This document shows positions 19,976 through 29,689 of a stretch of 64,000 nt of DNA, piece by piece. Position 1 is the first letter of the stretch. Every line of letters begins with the position of its first letter. The notes under the pieces are model-generated. The model saw only the letters and a program-made list of their open reading frames with translations. It was not told the DNA's origin and ran no database searches. The stretch spans positions 62,001 through 126,000 of the forward strand of contig JAPJBO010000044.1 in assembly GCA_030068145.1 (NCBI GenBank), given 5' to 3'. Source of the DNA: Diplonema papillatum. Lineage: Eukaryota > Euglenozoa > Diplonemea > Diplonemida > Diplonemidae. Both the position numbers and the translations under genes were made by a program.

Positions 19976-20289
19976 TTCCGAAGTCGCCTAGTTTTTGTGC
20001 TTTATTGCGCCTAAGCGGGCCTTTGTTTTGTTGCCGCGCTGAAAGCGTTGTGGGTTGTGCCCATGTTCACAGCCGCACAAACAAGCAAAAAACCGAACTC
20101 TCACGTTTCAGGGGCCTCCTGCGAAAGAAGCCAGTACGGATGCCCGATGACGCGTGTTCTTCCCCTTTTCCAGCGTGCGCGACAGTGAGCTCCGTTGTGG
20201 CCTGATGTGCACACCGTCGATATTGGCCGAAACGTAAACATTCTAAGTCCGAAACAGAAAGAGTTCGAGTCCGTATAGCTGAAGCATAG

Positions 20290-21090
20290 GCATCTTGAGT
20301 CCCCAGAGAATGACCGAAGCACAAACACTTTGAGTCCACAAAGTGTGGCCGAAGGCATGTTGAGCAAAGAGTATCATAATCACAAACACTTTGGGTCCAC
20401 AAAGTGTGGCCGAAGGCATGTTGAGCAAAGAGTATCATAATCACAAACACTTTGGGTCCACAAAGTGTGGCCGAAGGCATGTTGAGCAAAGAGTATCATA
20501 ATCACAAACACTTTGGGTCCACAAAGTGTGGCCGAAGGCATGTTGAGCAAAGAGTATCATAATCACAAACACTTTGGGTCCACAAAGTGTGGCCGAAGGC
20601 ATGTTGAGCAAAGAGTATCATAATCACAAACACTTTGGGTCCACAAAGTGTGGCCGAAGGCATGTTGAGCAAAGAGTATCATAATCACAAACACTTTGGG
20701 TCCACAAAGTGTGGCCGAAGGCATGTTGAGCAAAGAGTATCATAATCACAAACACTTTGGGTCCACAAAGTGTGGCCGAAGGCATGTTGAGCAAAGAGTA
20801 TCATAATCACAAACACTTTGGGTCCACAAAGTGTGGCCGAAGGCATGTTGAGCAAAGAGTATCATAATCACAAACACTTTGAGTCCACAAAGTGTGGCCG
20901 AAGGCATGTTGAGCAAAGAGTATCATAATCACAAACACTTTGAGTCCACAAAGTGTGGCCGAACGCATGTTGAGCAAAGAGTATCATAATCACAAACACT
21001 TTGGGTCCGTAAAGAGTGGCCGAAGCACAAACAGTACGAGTCCGTAAAGAATGGTCGGAAACAGGAACACTTTGAGTGCTTTGAGTGTGT
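20290..21090. repeat. 61-bp tandem repeat, about 11 copies
   Basis: The unit holds CACAAACACTTTGGGTCCAC, AAAGTGTGGCCGAAGGCATG and TTGAGCAAAGAGTATCATAA. Copies in the middle are identical and the edges grade into the words of the 35-bp repeat at 15855-16135. The array ends about 110 bases upstream of the palmitoyltransferase start codon. Confidence 0.95.
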
Positions 21091-21203
21091 GAGCACTTAG
21101 ACTGATCGTCAAATTGACAATAGGTGGGGAGGGGCACTGATCGTGGTGTAGGGAATACGGCGGCAAGGTGGAGCTTGGCGTCAGCGAAGACAGCCGGGCG
21201 CCC

Positions 21204-22534
21204 ATGATGGGTGCCCAGAGCGACGATGACCCGACCCCGGTCAAGAACGGGGTTGCGAACCCGATGAGCCACCCCCCTGACATAGAGAACCCGCCGGCAG
21301 CCCCCCCGCCGCGTGTGACGACAGAAACACCTCGCGTGGCCGAGCAAATAGACGAATGGCGTTCTTCGCAGCCGAAGCTCTCCCAAGACTGGAAGGCACC
21401 CCGCGGCCTCATGATCGTCGTCGTCGTGACGCTCGCTATGTTCACGTACGTTCCTTACGTCGTCCTCAACGAAAGTAAGGGCGCGGGTAGGATTGTGTGC
21501 AGCGTCGTAATAACCATCCTCCAGTTCATGATGTTTTGGGCGTACGTCCAAATCGTGATCACAGACCCCGGCACGGTGCCCCCTTGGTGGCACGAAGCTG
21601 TTTCGACAACAGCTCCGAGCAGCTATCCGATGTGCCGGAAGAGCAAGCTGTTCAAACCACCTCGCTCGCACTTCGATTCGTCGACGAAGCGGCTGGTCCT
21701 CAACATGGACCACTACTGCCCGTGGGTGGCCAACACGGTAGGGTACTTCAACCGGAAGTACTTCATGCAGTTCATCTTCTACACCAGCCTCACGTGCCTT
21801 TGGTTCACTATCAGCTCTCTAATCGCCTTCCGAGACCACATCTTCGACCTCTTCGAGTCTGGCGACGACAACACCGTGTCGAGCCACACTCGGGTCTTAT
21901 TCGGAATCGGGTTCTTCATCAGCGCGACCTTCGGGTTTCTCGTATCGTTGATGACAACGCTCCACATCAATTACGTCCTTTCGAACGCAACGTCGATCGA
22001 AGGGAGCGACAAGCCCCAATACAACGTCGGAAAGATGAAGAATTGGACGCAGGTACTCCTTTTTTCCTTTTTAGAATTCTCCTTTCCTCCTTTACTTTGA
22101 TCATAGGTGTCACGGCAAGTTTTGGTAGCCGCCCCTTTTGGATTTACATCTGAATGACACCTCAATACAAAAAAAGGTTGTCGGCAACTAACAAGTAAAA
22201 GAATAAAACAAAACTACGCATTTCTTTCAGAGTAAAACAAAAATACGCATTTTTTTCTTTAGAAAAGCACCTGCTTTGTAGGAAATACTTGCGGAGACTA
22301 CCAGTTGCGAAAATCTCAAAGGAGGTAAATGTGCTGTAGCCCACACGAAACACAGGTAAACCTGGGTTAAATGGCGGGCGTAAGCATTCAACAAAAAAGA
22401 CCCACTTTGTAGTTGTATTGTTTCTCCCCCTCTAGCCTCCTTCGAAATGAGCACAAGGCAGCCCCTCGAGTATTTTTTTAAAGTAAACACTAACACTTTT
22501 ACTATCAATCTTGCAGGTATATGAAAGTGGGTGA
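21204..22534 (+). CDS. DHHC-type palmitoyltransferase, DHYC variant (two exons)
   Basis: Exon 1 is 21204-22052. The donor GGTACTCC follows codon 283 in phase 0, and a likely last exon is 22517-22534, after TTACTATCAATCTTGCAG. The predicted protein is 288 residues. Four hydrophobic segments occur: MIVVVVTLAMFTYVPYVV, VVITILQFMMFWAYVQIVI, FMQFIFYTSLTCLWF and FGIGFFISATFGFLVSLM. A DPG motif (TDPGTVPP) follows the second, and the cysteine-rich loop between segments 2 and 3 reads KPPRSHF...NMDHYCPWVANTVGYFN. Family members palmitoylate proteins at Golgi or plasma membrane. DHYC occurs in functional yeast enzymes (Akr1, Pfa5). Here, though, most zinc-binding Cys/His residues of the CRD are replaced, including the Cys after the PWxxN asparagine. 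Activity is therefore uncertain. The tiny last exon is my least certain call. Confidence 0.85.
22281..22476 (+). mobile_element. MITE family M copy inside the palmitoyltransferase intron
   Basis: Both ends are present (GGAAATACTTGCGGAGACTA and GGCAGCCCCTCGAGTATTT), with interior AACACAGGTAAACCTGGG and TTTCTCCCCCTCTAGCC. It lies 40 bases before the proposed 3' splice site, in the same orientation as the host gene, so its splice-like sites are in the sense direction. Confidence 0.8.
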
Positions 22535-22619
22535 CATCTCAAGTCCCGGCTAGCGCCACGTGGGGCTTGCTTCGCTGCAGGCGCGAACAACCGTGGATAC
22601 CAGAAACGGGGCATGCTTT

Positions 22620-22770
22620 GGACCGATGGGCTCTCTCTCCATCAGTAGGGTAGTCCCAACCTGTCTCACGACGGTCTAACCCAGCACACGTTCCCGGTTA
22701 GTGGGTGAACAATCTAGCCCTTCTACAATTCTGCTTGACTAGTTACTTGCTGGTTATCATCTCAAACGGT
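22620..22770 (-). rRNA. LSU (28S) rRNA 3'-domain fragment
   Basis: The + strand reads CATCAGTAGGGTAGTCCCAA, CCTGTCTCACGACGGTCTAA, CCCAGC and GTTAGTGGGTGAACAATC. This is the reverse complement of the conserved LSU segment just after the peptidyl-transferase ring (GACCGTCGTGAGACAGGTTA region), so the fragment lies on the minus strand. Similarity fades beyond about 22770 and before 22620. Missing and altered bases (CCCAGCACACG, GTAGTCCCAA) suggest a decayed copy. Confidence 0.85.
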
Positions 22771-22881
22771 TCTCAGCTCAAAACGCACACTATCGCCCGA
22801 AACACAGGTATTCGGCAAGGAACCGCTCTACTGGCTTATACCCATCTGGGGGAACGGCCCGGTCGGTGACGGCATCCGGTG

Positions 22882-23505
22882 GCCTACTCGAGAAGGTCTA
22901 GTCGATGGCCTAGTTTAGCTCGACAAACCCGCGCCTTCGTTTGGCTTGGAAACCTGAACCGGCTGCTCCGTTGGCAGGCGCAGTGAAATGGAAGCGTCCC
23001 AGCTCATGCGGTTGGTAAAAGGGCGAGCGGCGCCACTTCGTCTTGTGAGTTGTGCGGCGATCCGCGTTCACCCAGTAATCAGTAATGAAGTAAGACGAGA
23101 GAACCCGATTTTGCTGACAAACGCCTTCCCTTTTCGGCTGCATCGCTGTGCGGGTACGGGAACGGCCCGGTCGCCTACTCGAGAAGGTCTAGTCGATGGC
23201 CTAGTTTAGCTCGACAAACCCGCGCCTTCGTTTGGCTTGGAAACCTGAACCGGCTGCTCCGTTGGCAGGCGCAGTGGAATGGAAGCGTCCCAGCTCATGC
23301 GGTTGGTAAAAGGGCGAGCGGCGCCACTTCGTCTTGTGAGTTGTGCGGCGATCCGCGTTCACCCAGTAATCAGTAATGAAGTAAGACGAGAGAACCCGAT
23401 TTTGCTGACAAACGCCTTCCCTTTTCGGCTGCATCGCTGTGCGGGTACGGGAACGGCCCGGTCGCCTACTCGAGAAGGTCTAGTCGATGGCCTTGTTTAG
23501 CTAGA
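22882..23505. repeat. 291-bp tandem duplication
   Basis: CCTACTCGAGAAGGTCTAGT recurs at about 22882, 23173 and 23464, giving two full 291-bp units and the start of a third. The two full units differ at only one or two positions, so the duplication is recent. It directly adjoins the LSU fragment. No rRNA helix was recognised within the unit. Confidence 0.9.
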
Positions 23506-23762
23506 CAACCCCGCGCATCGTTGTGTCCTGCGGAGCGACGCGGGCTTCGCCCGCGCAGGCAAAGCGCTGCGCGCGACAGCTCTCGCCGTCGGCCTCCCGC
23601 CGGGGCTCACCATGGGCTGCTGCATCGGACGGATACGTGGATGAGAGCGCATACCCTTTTTCGTTGGCTTCGTCGACCTGTGCCACCGTTGCTCCCACGA
23701 ATTTTCCTTCAAGGTTCTATCCAACAGTAATGTTAGACGGTTCAGTGAAAAAAGGTGCTTAC

Positions 23763-23990
23763 ATTCATTGATGACGGGGATAAGGCGGGGGCACTTTGAC
23801 TTCATGTCTTCAGGCCTAGCATCAAGTACACTTCGTTCAAAGAAAAGTTCATTATACGTCCACTCATGGCCGAACGCCTCGACCCGGTCTTGTGCCGCGA
23901 GCTTGGCTCGTCTTTTCGGTGCTTTTGCCCCTTGGCGTGTGCCATAGAAGTCGGTTTTTGAGTGCGTGGCCTTCCCCTCCCATCGCACTT
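23763..23990 (-). CDS. Possible exon of an unidentified protein
   Basis: On the minus strand an open frame runs through RVEAFGHEWTYNELFFERSV and PRLIPVINE, then meets AATGAATGTAAGCACC, a good GT donor. The residue composition looks protein-like, and the frame is open for about 160 codons overall. I recognise no family. It could be an exon of a gene continuing leftwards or part of a retroelement. No start codon or upstream acceptor could be fixed. Confidence 0.25.
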
Positions 23991-24547
23991 TCTCTGGCTT
24001 TTAGCCCGGATCTCTGGGTCGCGTCCGTCTCCGCTTCCATTGGTCGCCGGGTCTTGCATCTTGTTGGTCCTCTGGTGGGGCGACCCGCTTCGCTGCACTC
24101 TGGAGAGGCTGGACCCTCGGGAGAGCCGGGGCTCACCCGAGGCTCGGAATGGATCCACTGGGAAAACATCAGGAAGTGTTCCAGTAGATCCGCTGCCAGC
24201 CCCAGAGAGCCCCGACAGCACATGCGCTCAACACGCCTTTTCTTTTTTGGAACAACATACCACGCTGGACATGTCAGTACAAAAAAGAAAGGTGGCAGCG
24301 TTGGAACCTGCCATGTAAAGATACAAAACAGGTCCTTCGCACACACACAGCCCGCACACTGCACCACATACCGTTCCGGATTCTTTCAGCCCGTATTGGG
24401 TGCGACTGCGGCTCGGTCAACCCTTCTTTCAAACCTGCCACATAAACGAGCTGGAGGCCTGTGTGCTCTTTTCTGGACGACACAGCTGCTCCCTCTCTCA
24501 GTTCAGGGAGTCAGGGCGGGCAAAGTAAAAACAACTCAACTTGTAGA
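23991..24547. other. Unassigned intergenic sequence
   Basis: Contains several frames without recognisable motifs. No repeat match was found. Confidence 0.35.
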
Positions 24548-24745
24548 ACGTGGGGGGCCCAAGACTACACTCCACGAAGGAATGTACTTGGTGTCGGTCA
24601 CAAACAGTCCCGGACATGGCTAGCCATAACCCATAACGATAACCACATAGCCCTTTCTTGCTCTAAGAGAACCCACTCGTGAACGGTCACACGGAGACCC
24701 TAAAACCCCGAAATTTCAAGCGAACTTTAACTCTAAAAAGCTCAC
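24548..24745 (+). repeat. Dispersed repeat R12 ending in motif E, copy 2
   Basis: Near-duplicate of 10598-10800. Its motif E end reads GGTCACACGGAGACCCTAAA, then CAAGCGAACTTTAACTCTAA. Confidence 0.7.
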
Positions 24746-25144
24746 TGAACCCCCACCACAACGTGAGACCGTAAAAACAAAGAACGAAACCGAACACGAA
24801 ACCAAACACCGCGCCAAGGATGGCGACGGGGGGGCACAAGGAACCACCTCACCTGTTCTCAAGAACTAACCCGAGACAGGTATCCACCGTACCGAAAACC
24901 GATAACCGATCCCCCATGAGTCAAGAGAACGCTTAGATGCCCAGAAAGTATGTTCTACTTTGACAGCCTCCGAACTCGGGTTACCGGTCCGACGCACGGG
25001 GACGAAATCTCCCCGATGTGTTTTGCCGTGTCCCCCCTTTTTTTTCCCCCTTTGAATAGTACGTTCTGCACGAAAGAATCCTACCACCAATTTCGCCGGA
25101 CAGAACAGACCGAAAAAACGAAAGCAAGCAACCGCGCCTAGGAT

Positions 25145-25505
25145 GGCGGATAGGGGCTTAGCAGAGGGATACCTGCCGATTAGCTCAGCATTCCCAAACT
25201 GAGCGACTCGTGCTAGCAAGGAGTTAACCAACATGGCTCGTCGAGGAAATACGGGACTCTCACCCTCTGTGGATACCCCATTCCAGGAGACTTACCTCGA
25301 CGCCAGTTGTGTCCCCAAGCAGCTTGCGCCACATTCCGGATATCCGTAGAACACCGGTTCAGGCTTGGGCTCTGCCCTGATCACTCGCCGTTACTAGGAG
25401 CATCGCTGTTGGCACCGCGTGCGCCCTTGATCCCAGCAAAAGCTATCCTGCGATCAGTTAAGAGGGGGAGAAGGGGATCCCTGATGCCGGCTAGTGTCCG
25501 CCACA
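25145..25505 (-). rRNA. LSU (28S) rRNA 5'-domain fragment
   Basis: Reading the minus strand from 25505 down gives, in the correct order, CCTAGTAACGGCGAGTGATC, GGGCAGAGCCCAAG, a variable part, CCACAGAGGGTGAGAGTCCC and then TTTGGGAATGCTGAGC. These are conserved landmarks of LSU domain I. Downstream (24780-25140) the expected GCGAGAGACCGATAGCGAAC segment is not recognisable; the sequence may be an expansion segment or unrelated. Together with 22620-22770 this gives two separate LSU pieces on the minus strand, in shuffled order and without the rest of the gene. Confidence 0.88.
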
Positions 25506-25565
25506 AGTGATACGTCCCTCGTGTAAGGATAGGCGTTTTTTATTTGTATAAGCACCTGCTTTGTA

Positions 25566-25755
25566 GGAAATGCTTGACTGCCAGTTGCGATAGATCAAAG
25601 GAGGTAAATGTGCTGTAGCTCACACGAAACACAGGTAAATCTGGGTTTAGTGGCGGGCGTAAGCGTTCAACAAAAAGACTCACTTTGTAGTTGTATTGTT
25701 TTCTCCCCCTCTAGCTTCCTTCGAAATGAGCACAAGGCAGTCCCTCGAGTATTTT
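25566..25755 (+). mobile_element. MITE family M copy
   Basis: GGAAATGCTTGACTGCCAGT to GGCAGTCCCTCGAGTATTTT, with AACACAGGTAAATCTGGG and TCTCCCCCTCTAGC inside. An R9 element begins 30 bases beyond. Confidence 0.8.
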
Positions 25756-25785
25756 CTTTTTCTTAATAGTACATCTGTACTGACG

Positions 25786-26000
25786 GGAACATTTCCGGAA
25801 CAACGGTTACACATGAAAGAGAAAACGAAGCCAACGAAAAAAAGTGCTACTACAGGAAAACCCCCCCCAGAGAGGTTTATACCCTGTACACGCGAAGAAC
25901 AAGAAGCTTTCGCCTTATCATTCTCATCACCTTTGGTCAGTTGATGCTGATTGTCCGTTGCTTCGTTTATCAGTGCAAGCCCCAACTCCGGAAGTGTTCC
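25786..26000 (+). mobile_element. R9 element (TIR GGAACATTTCCGG), copy 1
   Basis: A 215-bp element ending in inverted GGAACATTTCCGGA and TCCGGAAGTGTTCC. A second copy at 55115-55325 is about 88% identical over its length, and degenerate or partial copies lie at 49551-49671 (reversed) and 58305-58425. No coding content, so it is MITE-like. Confidence 0.75.
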
Positions 26001-26094
26001 TTTGCGAAAAAAGAAGCAACCCGACCGCCTTTTCTGGTTTTTGAATAAGCTATTGACCAGCAGGCAGTTGCGAGACTGGCAGGTCCAGCTCGCG

Positions 26095-26262
26095 TCTGCT
26101 GCAGATGTTGTATGGCAGCGTCGAAGTACTCTCGTGTGCTGCAGATGTTGTATGGCAGCGTCGAAGTACTCTCGTGTGCTGCAGATGTTGTATGGCAGCG
26201 TCGAAGTACTCTCGTGTGCTGCAGATGTTGTATGGCAGCGTCGAAGTACTCTCGTGGTAGGC
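26095..26262. repeat. 40-bp tandem repeat, four copies
   Basis: The unit is GCAGATGTTGTATGGCAGCG followed by TCGAAGTACTCTCGTGTGCT, with identical copies and a truncated last one. Confidence 0.95.
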
Positions 26263-26274
26263 GCGGCCTTTTCT

Positions 26275-26540
26275 TGCGAATGAAAGTTTGCCGCAGGTGG
26301 GTGGCAGCTGTGTCGGGTTAAGTGGGAGATGTGGGGTTCCGTGACGGCTGGCGGTGCACCTAAACAGGGCTGCAACCTCGTGTTGTAGCTGTGTTGTGCA
26401 GCAGATCATGAAGAACATCAATCTCATCACTGCAAGACACAAATGTTTCACGACCGAGGATTGGACAGTCGGTACCGGGGCGGCGGCCCGTGAGAGTTAC
26501 CTTCTTGTAAATAAAGAAGATACCAAAGCAAGACCTGCTT
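26275..26540. repeat. Dispersed repeat family R4, diverged copy
   Basis: GGTGGGTGGCAGCTGTGTCG, GGATTGGACAGTCGGTACC and AAAGCAAGACCTGC follow the R4 order with insertions. Confidence 0.55.
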
Positions 26541-27329
26541 CCCCAAGCAGTTGCAGGGTGTTAGCGTTTAGCCAACGTTTTCCCCCCGTCTTCCACTCCA
26601 TCTCCTGTAGCCACTGTGCAATGAACGGAGGCACTCAGGGTTTGCTGACGATCGCCCGCCTACTGTGTCCGCACTGGCTTAAAGACACTACCGAAAACAC
26701 GGCGCAGACACAGGGTGCGTTGTAGCACACCACCAGTCTCAACATGTTTTCTTGCATTTCCGGAAACAGGGTGGTGGTGGTGGTCTTGCACCCGGTGCGC
26801 TTTGTTTTGCGCTGCGAAAGAGTACAAAGCCACCACCACCCAAACAACATGCACCAACTCGACTGGACTGACCCCGCCGTTGTGACCTACTTGGCGGCAG
26901 TGAGGCTGTTGCAAGCTTGAATGCAGAGAATCTGCTCATCGCTTCAGCAGAAACTGTTCGTTGTGCCGCCGTCGGTGCTGTCATTGTTTCGAAAAGGGTG
27001 AACAAAAGGGAGCAATGCAAGTAGGCGCAAGTAAAGGGCTATGCTACAGAGAATACATCCGCTCCATAAAACAAGAGGAAAATGCGCAGTTTCAGATGCA
27101 GGATTAACTCCTCGCACTCGGTTTCCTCTGATACCTCAATCATTGATGCACACGGCAACCCGATGGCTCCCTCAAAGTCAAAGTTTGTTTCGCCGAATGC
27201 CACCGTGTGAAAAAAAAAACCCCCCGGTCAGTTTGTTCTGCCGAGTCGTGGTCCCTAGTAGGGCGGGCGTCCTCACCTTTTTTTGACGGATTTCTCAGAC
27301 ACGGCTGATGTGGGGCCTTCTCCCTGAGA
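26541..27329. other. Unassigned intergenic sequence
   Basis: No gene recognised. At 26660-26730 CTTAAAGACACTACCG and CACGGCGCAGACACAGGG resemble the flank of the R13 family. GAATGCAGAGAATCTGCTC at about 26920 recalls the 120-bp satellite. Confidence 0.4.
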
Positions 27330-27445
27330 TGATTTGGCTGTGCTCTCACAGCAACGACCTACGAACAGTCGCTTGGCAAACCAGACTCACACCTCACACC
27401 GCTATCATGTCTGCAGAGACTCAGGTTCCGCGTTGAGAGGTGTGT
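27330..27445 (+). repeat. Dispersed repeat R13, diverged copy
   Basis: GACCTACGAACAGTCGC, CAAACCAGACTCACACC and TCTGCAGAGACTCAGGTTCC match the right arm of the inverted repeat at 31186-31278 and the copy at 57119-57280. Confidence 0.6.
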
Positions 27446-28370
27446 CCGTGGCTTACAAGACCAAACACGTTTTGGCTTTGCATCCTCAACGAAGACTTCC
27501 CACCCTACCCCCTCGTGTAGGGGATGATCTAAACAGAGCAGCAGATCCGGCGCAATAGGGCCCGATTCACGTTTGTACGATTCCCACCCCCCTTCCTCTG
27601 CGCTCGCAGCAGCGGAAACAAGACTGAGGCACCATCCTCAGCTCTTGTTGTGTTGTCTCGTCCTGTTCTATCGCACTTCTTGCTGCGTGTTTCTTGCCTT
27701 GTTCCGTTCAATTTCTGAGGAAAGCAAAAAGAAGTGCCAAGCCCTTGCAGCGTTTTTTGCATGCATGCCCCACAAGCCATCACGACCTACGCCCACCTTA
27801 GAAATACGGGTTTGAAGTGAGGCGACCGGAAACTCCTCGGAGAGATGGTCCCTGCACTCCAACTCGTCTCTCTCTCTCTCTCATCAACTGTGTCGAGCAT
27901 CAAGCTTAGCGAAAGGGTATTCATGGGTGTCACAGACCTGCTATTGCCTCAATCTTCTACGCGCTCTAAGTCGCGCAGTACCCTTAGGAAGTACTACGAA
28001 GAAGTGCTCCTGTGCAGTAATACGAAGACGTACTATTCAGGTACAAAACGAAAATGTACCAACAAGAACACGCGGAAATGAAATGAAAGCGCGCGCTAAA
28101 CTCGAATAGTCGGCAATACACACGTACTGCCACCACCGCAGATACGATGCGCACACTAATCTCCGATACCTCGGGCGAGGCGGCGCTGTGGCCTCCGCCG
28201 CCTCCAAGAACCGTTGCCTTGGCCACGTTTCGCAAAACACGTTTCCAGGGGACACCGCGAGGAGGTGGCAAGTCAGATTTCGTCCCCCGAGATAGTGTGA
28301 GTGAGAGAGACAAGGGCGAGTGCGGGGGAGAGTGAGAGGGGGTGAGGGATAGGGTGGGGGTGGGGAGGTT
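27446..28370. other. Unassigned intergenic sequence
   Basis: No gene or repeat recognised on either strand. A purine-rich GAGAGAGACAAGGGCGAG block precedes the MYND gene at about 28300-28370. Confidence 0.4.
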
Positions 28371-28374
28371 CACC

Positions 28375-28425
28375 CATAGACTATAACCCCCCGGATCTCT
28401 AGGTGAACTTACGCTCTAAGAAGTA
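28375..28425 (+). repeat. Motif E copy upstream of the MYND gene
   Basis: CATAGACTATAACCCCCCGG, then GTGAACTTACGCTCTAAG. It lies about 50-95 bases upstream of the MYND-protein start codon. Confidence 0.45.
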
Positions 28426-28470
28426 CTTCTGTTACCACAAAAGGAATACCACTGCTGTAGCACAGGTCGG

Positions 28471-29676
28471 ATGGCTGGGGAAGTGGGGGCACCGGGAGAG
28501 GCGGCCATGGAGCAGGTCCAGCCGGAGCCGCTGCGCGGAGCAGAGCGGGAGGAAGCCTGCCGGCAGGGCGCGCGGGCCGCCGAGAAAATGCGCGAAATCG
28601 CGGCCTCCTGGGGGTCGCAGGACGCGTCGGAGGTGGTCGAAGCCCTGATGACCGTGACGCAGGTGCACCCGCGGGAGGGCATGTTCCGCTTCTTCGACAA
28701 CGCCGGCATCACCGCCCTGTGCGACATCGTCGCGCACCAGGCGTCGCAGACGGGAGACGACACGGACGTAAAGCTCGTGCTTTCGATAGTGATGCAGACC
28801 GTTCTGGGGGTCAGCCAACTTCGAAGCTATATGCTGCTGAAGGGCGTTCTCACCAAGATGAGCGCGATTTGCTGCACGCTGCTTAGAATGACCGCGATCG
28901 AAGGGGGATCCTCGGACGAGTTGCTGAACGTTCACCTGGAGGCGGCGGGCTGCCTCAACTTGTTGCCCATCCCCCACGACGAGTGGGTACAAGACGACAT
29001 CCCGCAGCTCTGCATCCTGCTGCTGCAGGACCCCGCGTTTCAAACCGAGTTCCGCGAAAAACCGGCGACCGACGGCCCCATAAGCCGGTGGGACGCCGGG
29101 CTGCTGCTGGTCGCAAATTTCTCGGCCAGCGAAGCGTTTTTCGACGAAATGCTGGAGCTCGGCCTCGTCGAGTGCCTCGTGTCGACGGTGGCCACGCGCC
29201 TCGACCCGGCGTACTGCGCCCGGGAGGAGTCGTTCGTGGTCATGGTGAGGCTGCTGTCGGTGCTGCTGGTGGTCGTGGGGATCGAGCACAGCCGGAAAAA
29301 GCTCGAGTTCTACGACTCGGCCGTCGGCGACGACTCGAAGAGCATCCTGCGGGGGCTCCTGCCGGTGCTGGCCGACCACGACGACGTGGCCGTCCGCTCG
29401 TTAGCCCACCAAGTCCTCGCCGAATACGCCGGAGTCACGCAGACGCGGCACGAGTGGATCGATGAGTCGATCCCGCCTTCCGGAATCAACGACCCGGACC
29501 CTTCATTTTCCCTCGTGCGGCCGTGCTCTAACCCGTCGTGCGAAAACACGGAGGAGGAACCCTTCACGTACAGGTGGTGCGCGCAGTGTAACGTCACCGC
29601 ATACTGCGGCAACGCGTGCCACAACGCCCACTGGAAGGACGGACACAAGAAGCTGTGCAAGTCGTTGGCTCTTTGA
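28471..29676 (+). CDS. Armadillo-like helical protein with C-terminal MYND zinc finger
   Basis: A 401-residue single-exon protein. Residues 50-345 are helical and Leu/Val-rich, in the style of armadillo or HEAT repeats (for example VLSIVMQTVLGVSQL and LLSVLLVVVGIEHS). Residues 352-396 form a MYND zinc finger with the expected spacing: CSNPSCENT, WCAQCNVTAYCGNACHNAHW and HKKLC supply seven Cys and the His. MYND fingers bind proline-rich peptides. The order ARM-then-MYND occurs in several uncharacterised eukaryotic proteins, and a specific role cannot be given. The ATG at 28471 lies six bases after an AG in CACAG, a plausible splice acceptor. The 3' part is followed by a series of decayed copies of the MYND-coding end. 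Confidence 0.88.
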   Translation: MAGEVGAPGEAAMEQVQPEPLRGAEREEACRQGARAAEKMREIAASWGSQDASEVVEALMTVTQVHPREGMFRFFDNAGITALCDIVAHQASQTGDDTDVKLVLSIVMQTVLGVSQLRSYMLLKGVLTKMSAICCTLLRMTAIEGGSSDELLNVHLEAAGCLNLLPIPHDEWVQDDIPQLCILLLQDPAFQTEFREKPATDGPISRWDAGLLLVANFSASEAFFDEMLELGLVECLVSTVATRLDPAYCAREESFVVMVRLLSVLLVVVGIEHSRKKLEFYDSAVGDDSKSILRGLLPVLADHDDVAVRSLAHQVLAEYAGVTQTRHEWIDESIPPSGINDPDPSFSLVRPCSNPSCENTEEEPFTYRWCAQCNVTAYCGNACHNAHWKDGHKKLCKSLAL

Positions 29677-29689
29677 GCACTCCGGGAGC

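Noticed and set aside
20290-21090. CRISPR-like regularly spaced repeats
   Set aside because: The 61-bp units are contiguous, with no variable spacers, in a eukaryotic setting. It is a plain tandem satellite. The same applies to the 33-, 35-, 40-, 43-, 100- and 120-bp arrays.
28432-29379. 315-codon minus-strand frame opposite the MYND gene
   Set aside because: Antisense shadow. The + strand protein has clear zinc-finger and helical-repeat features.
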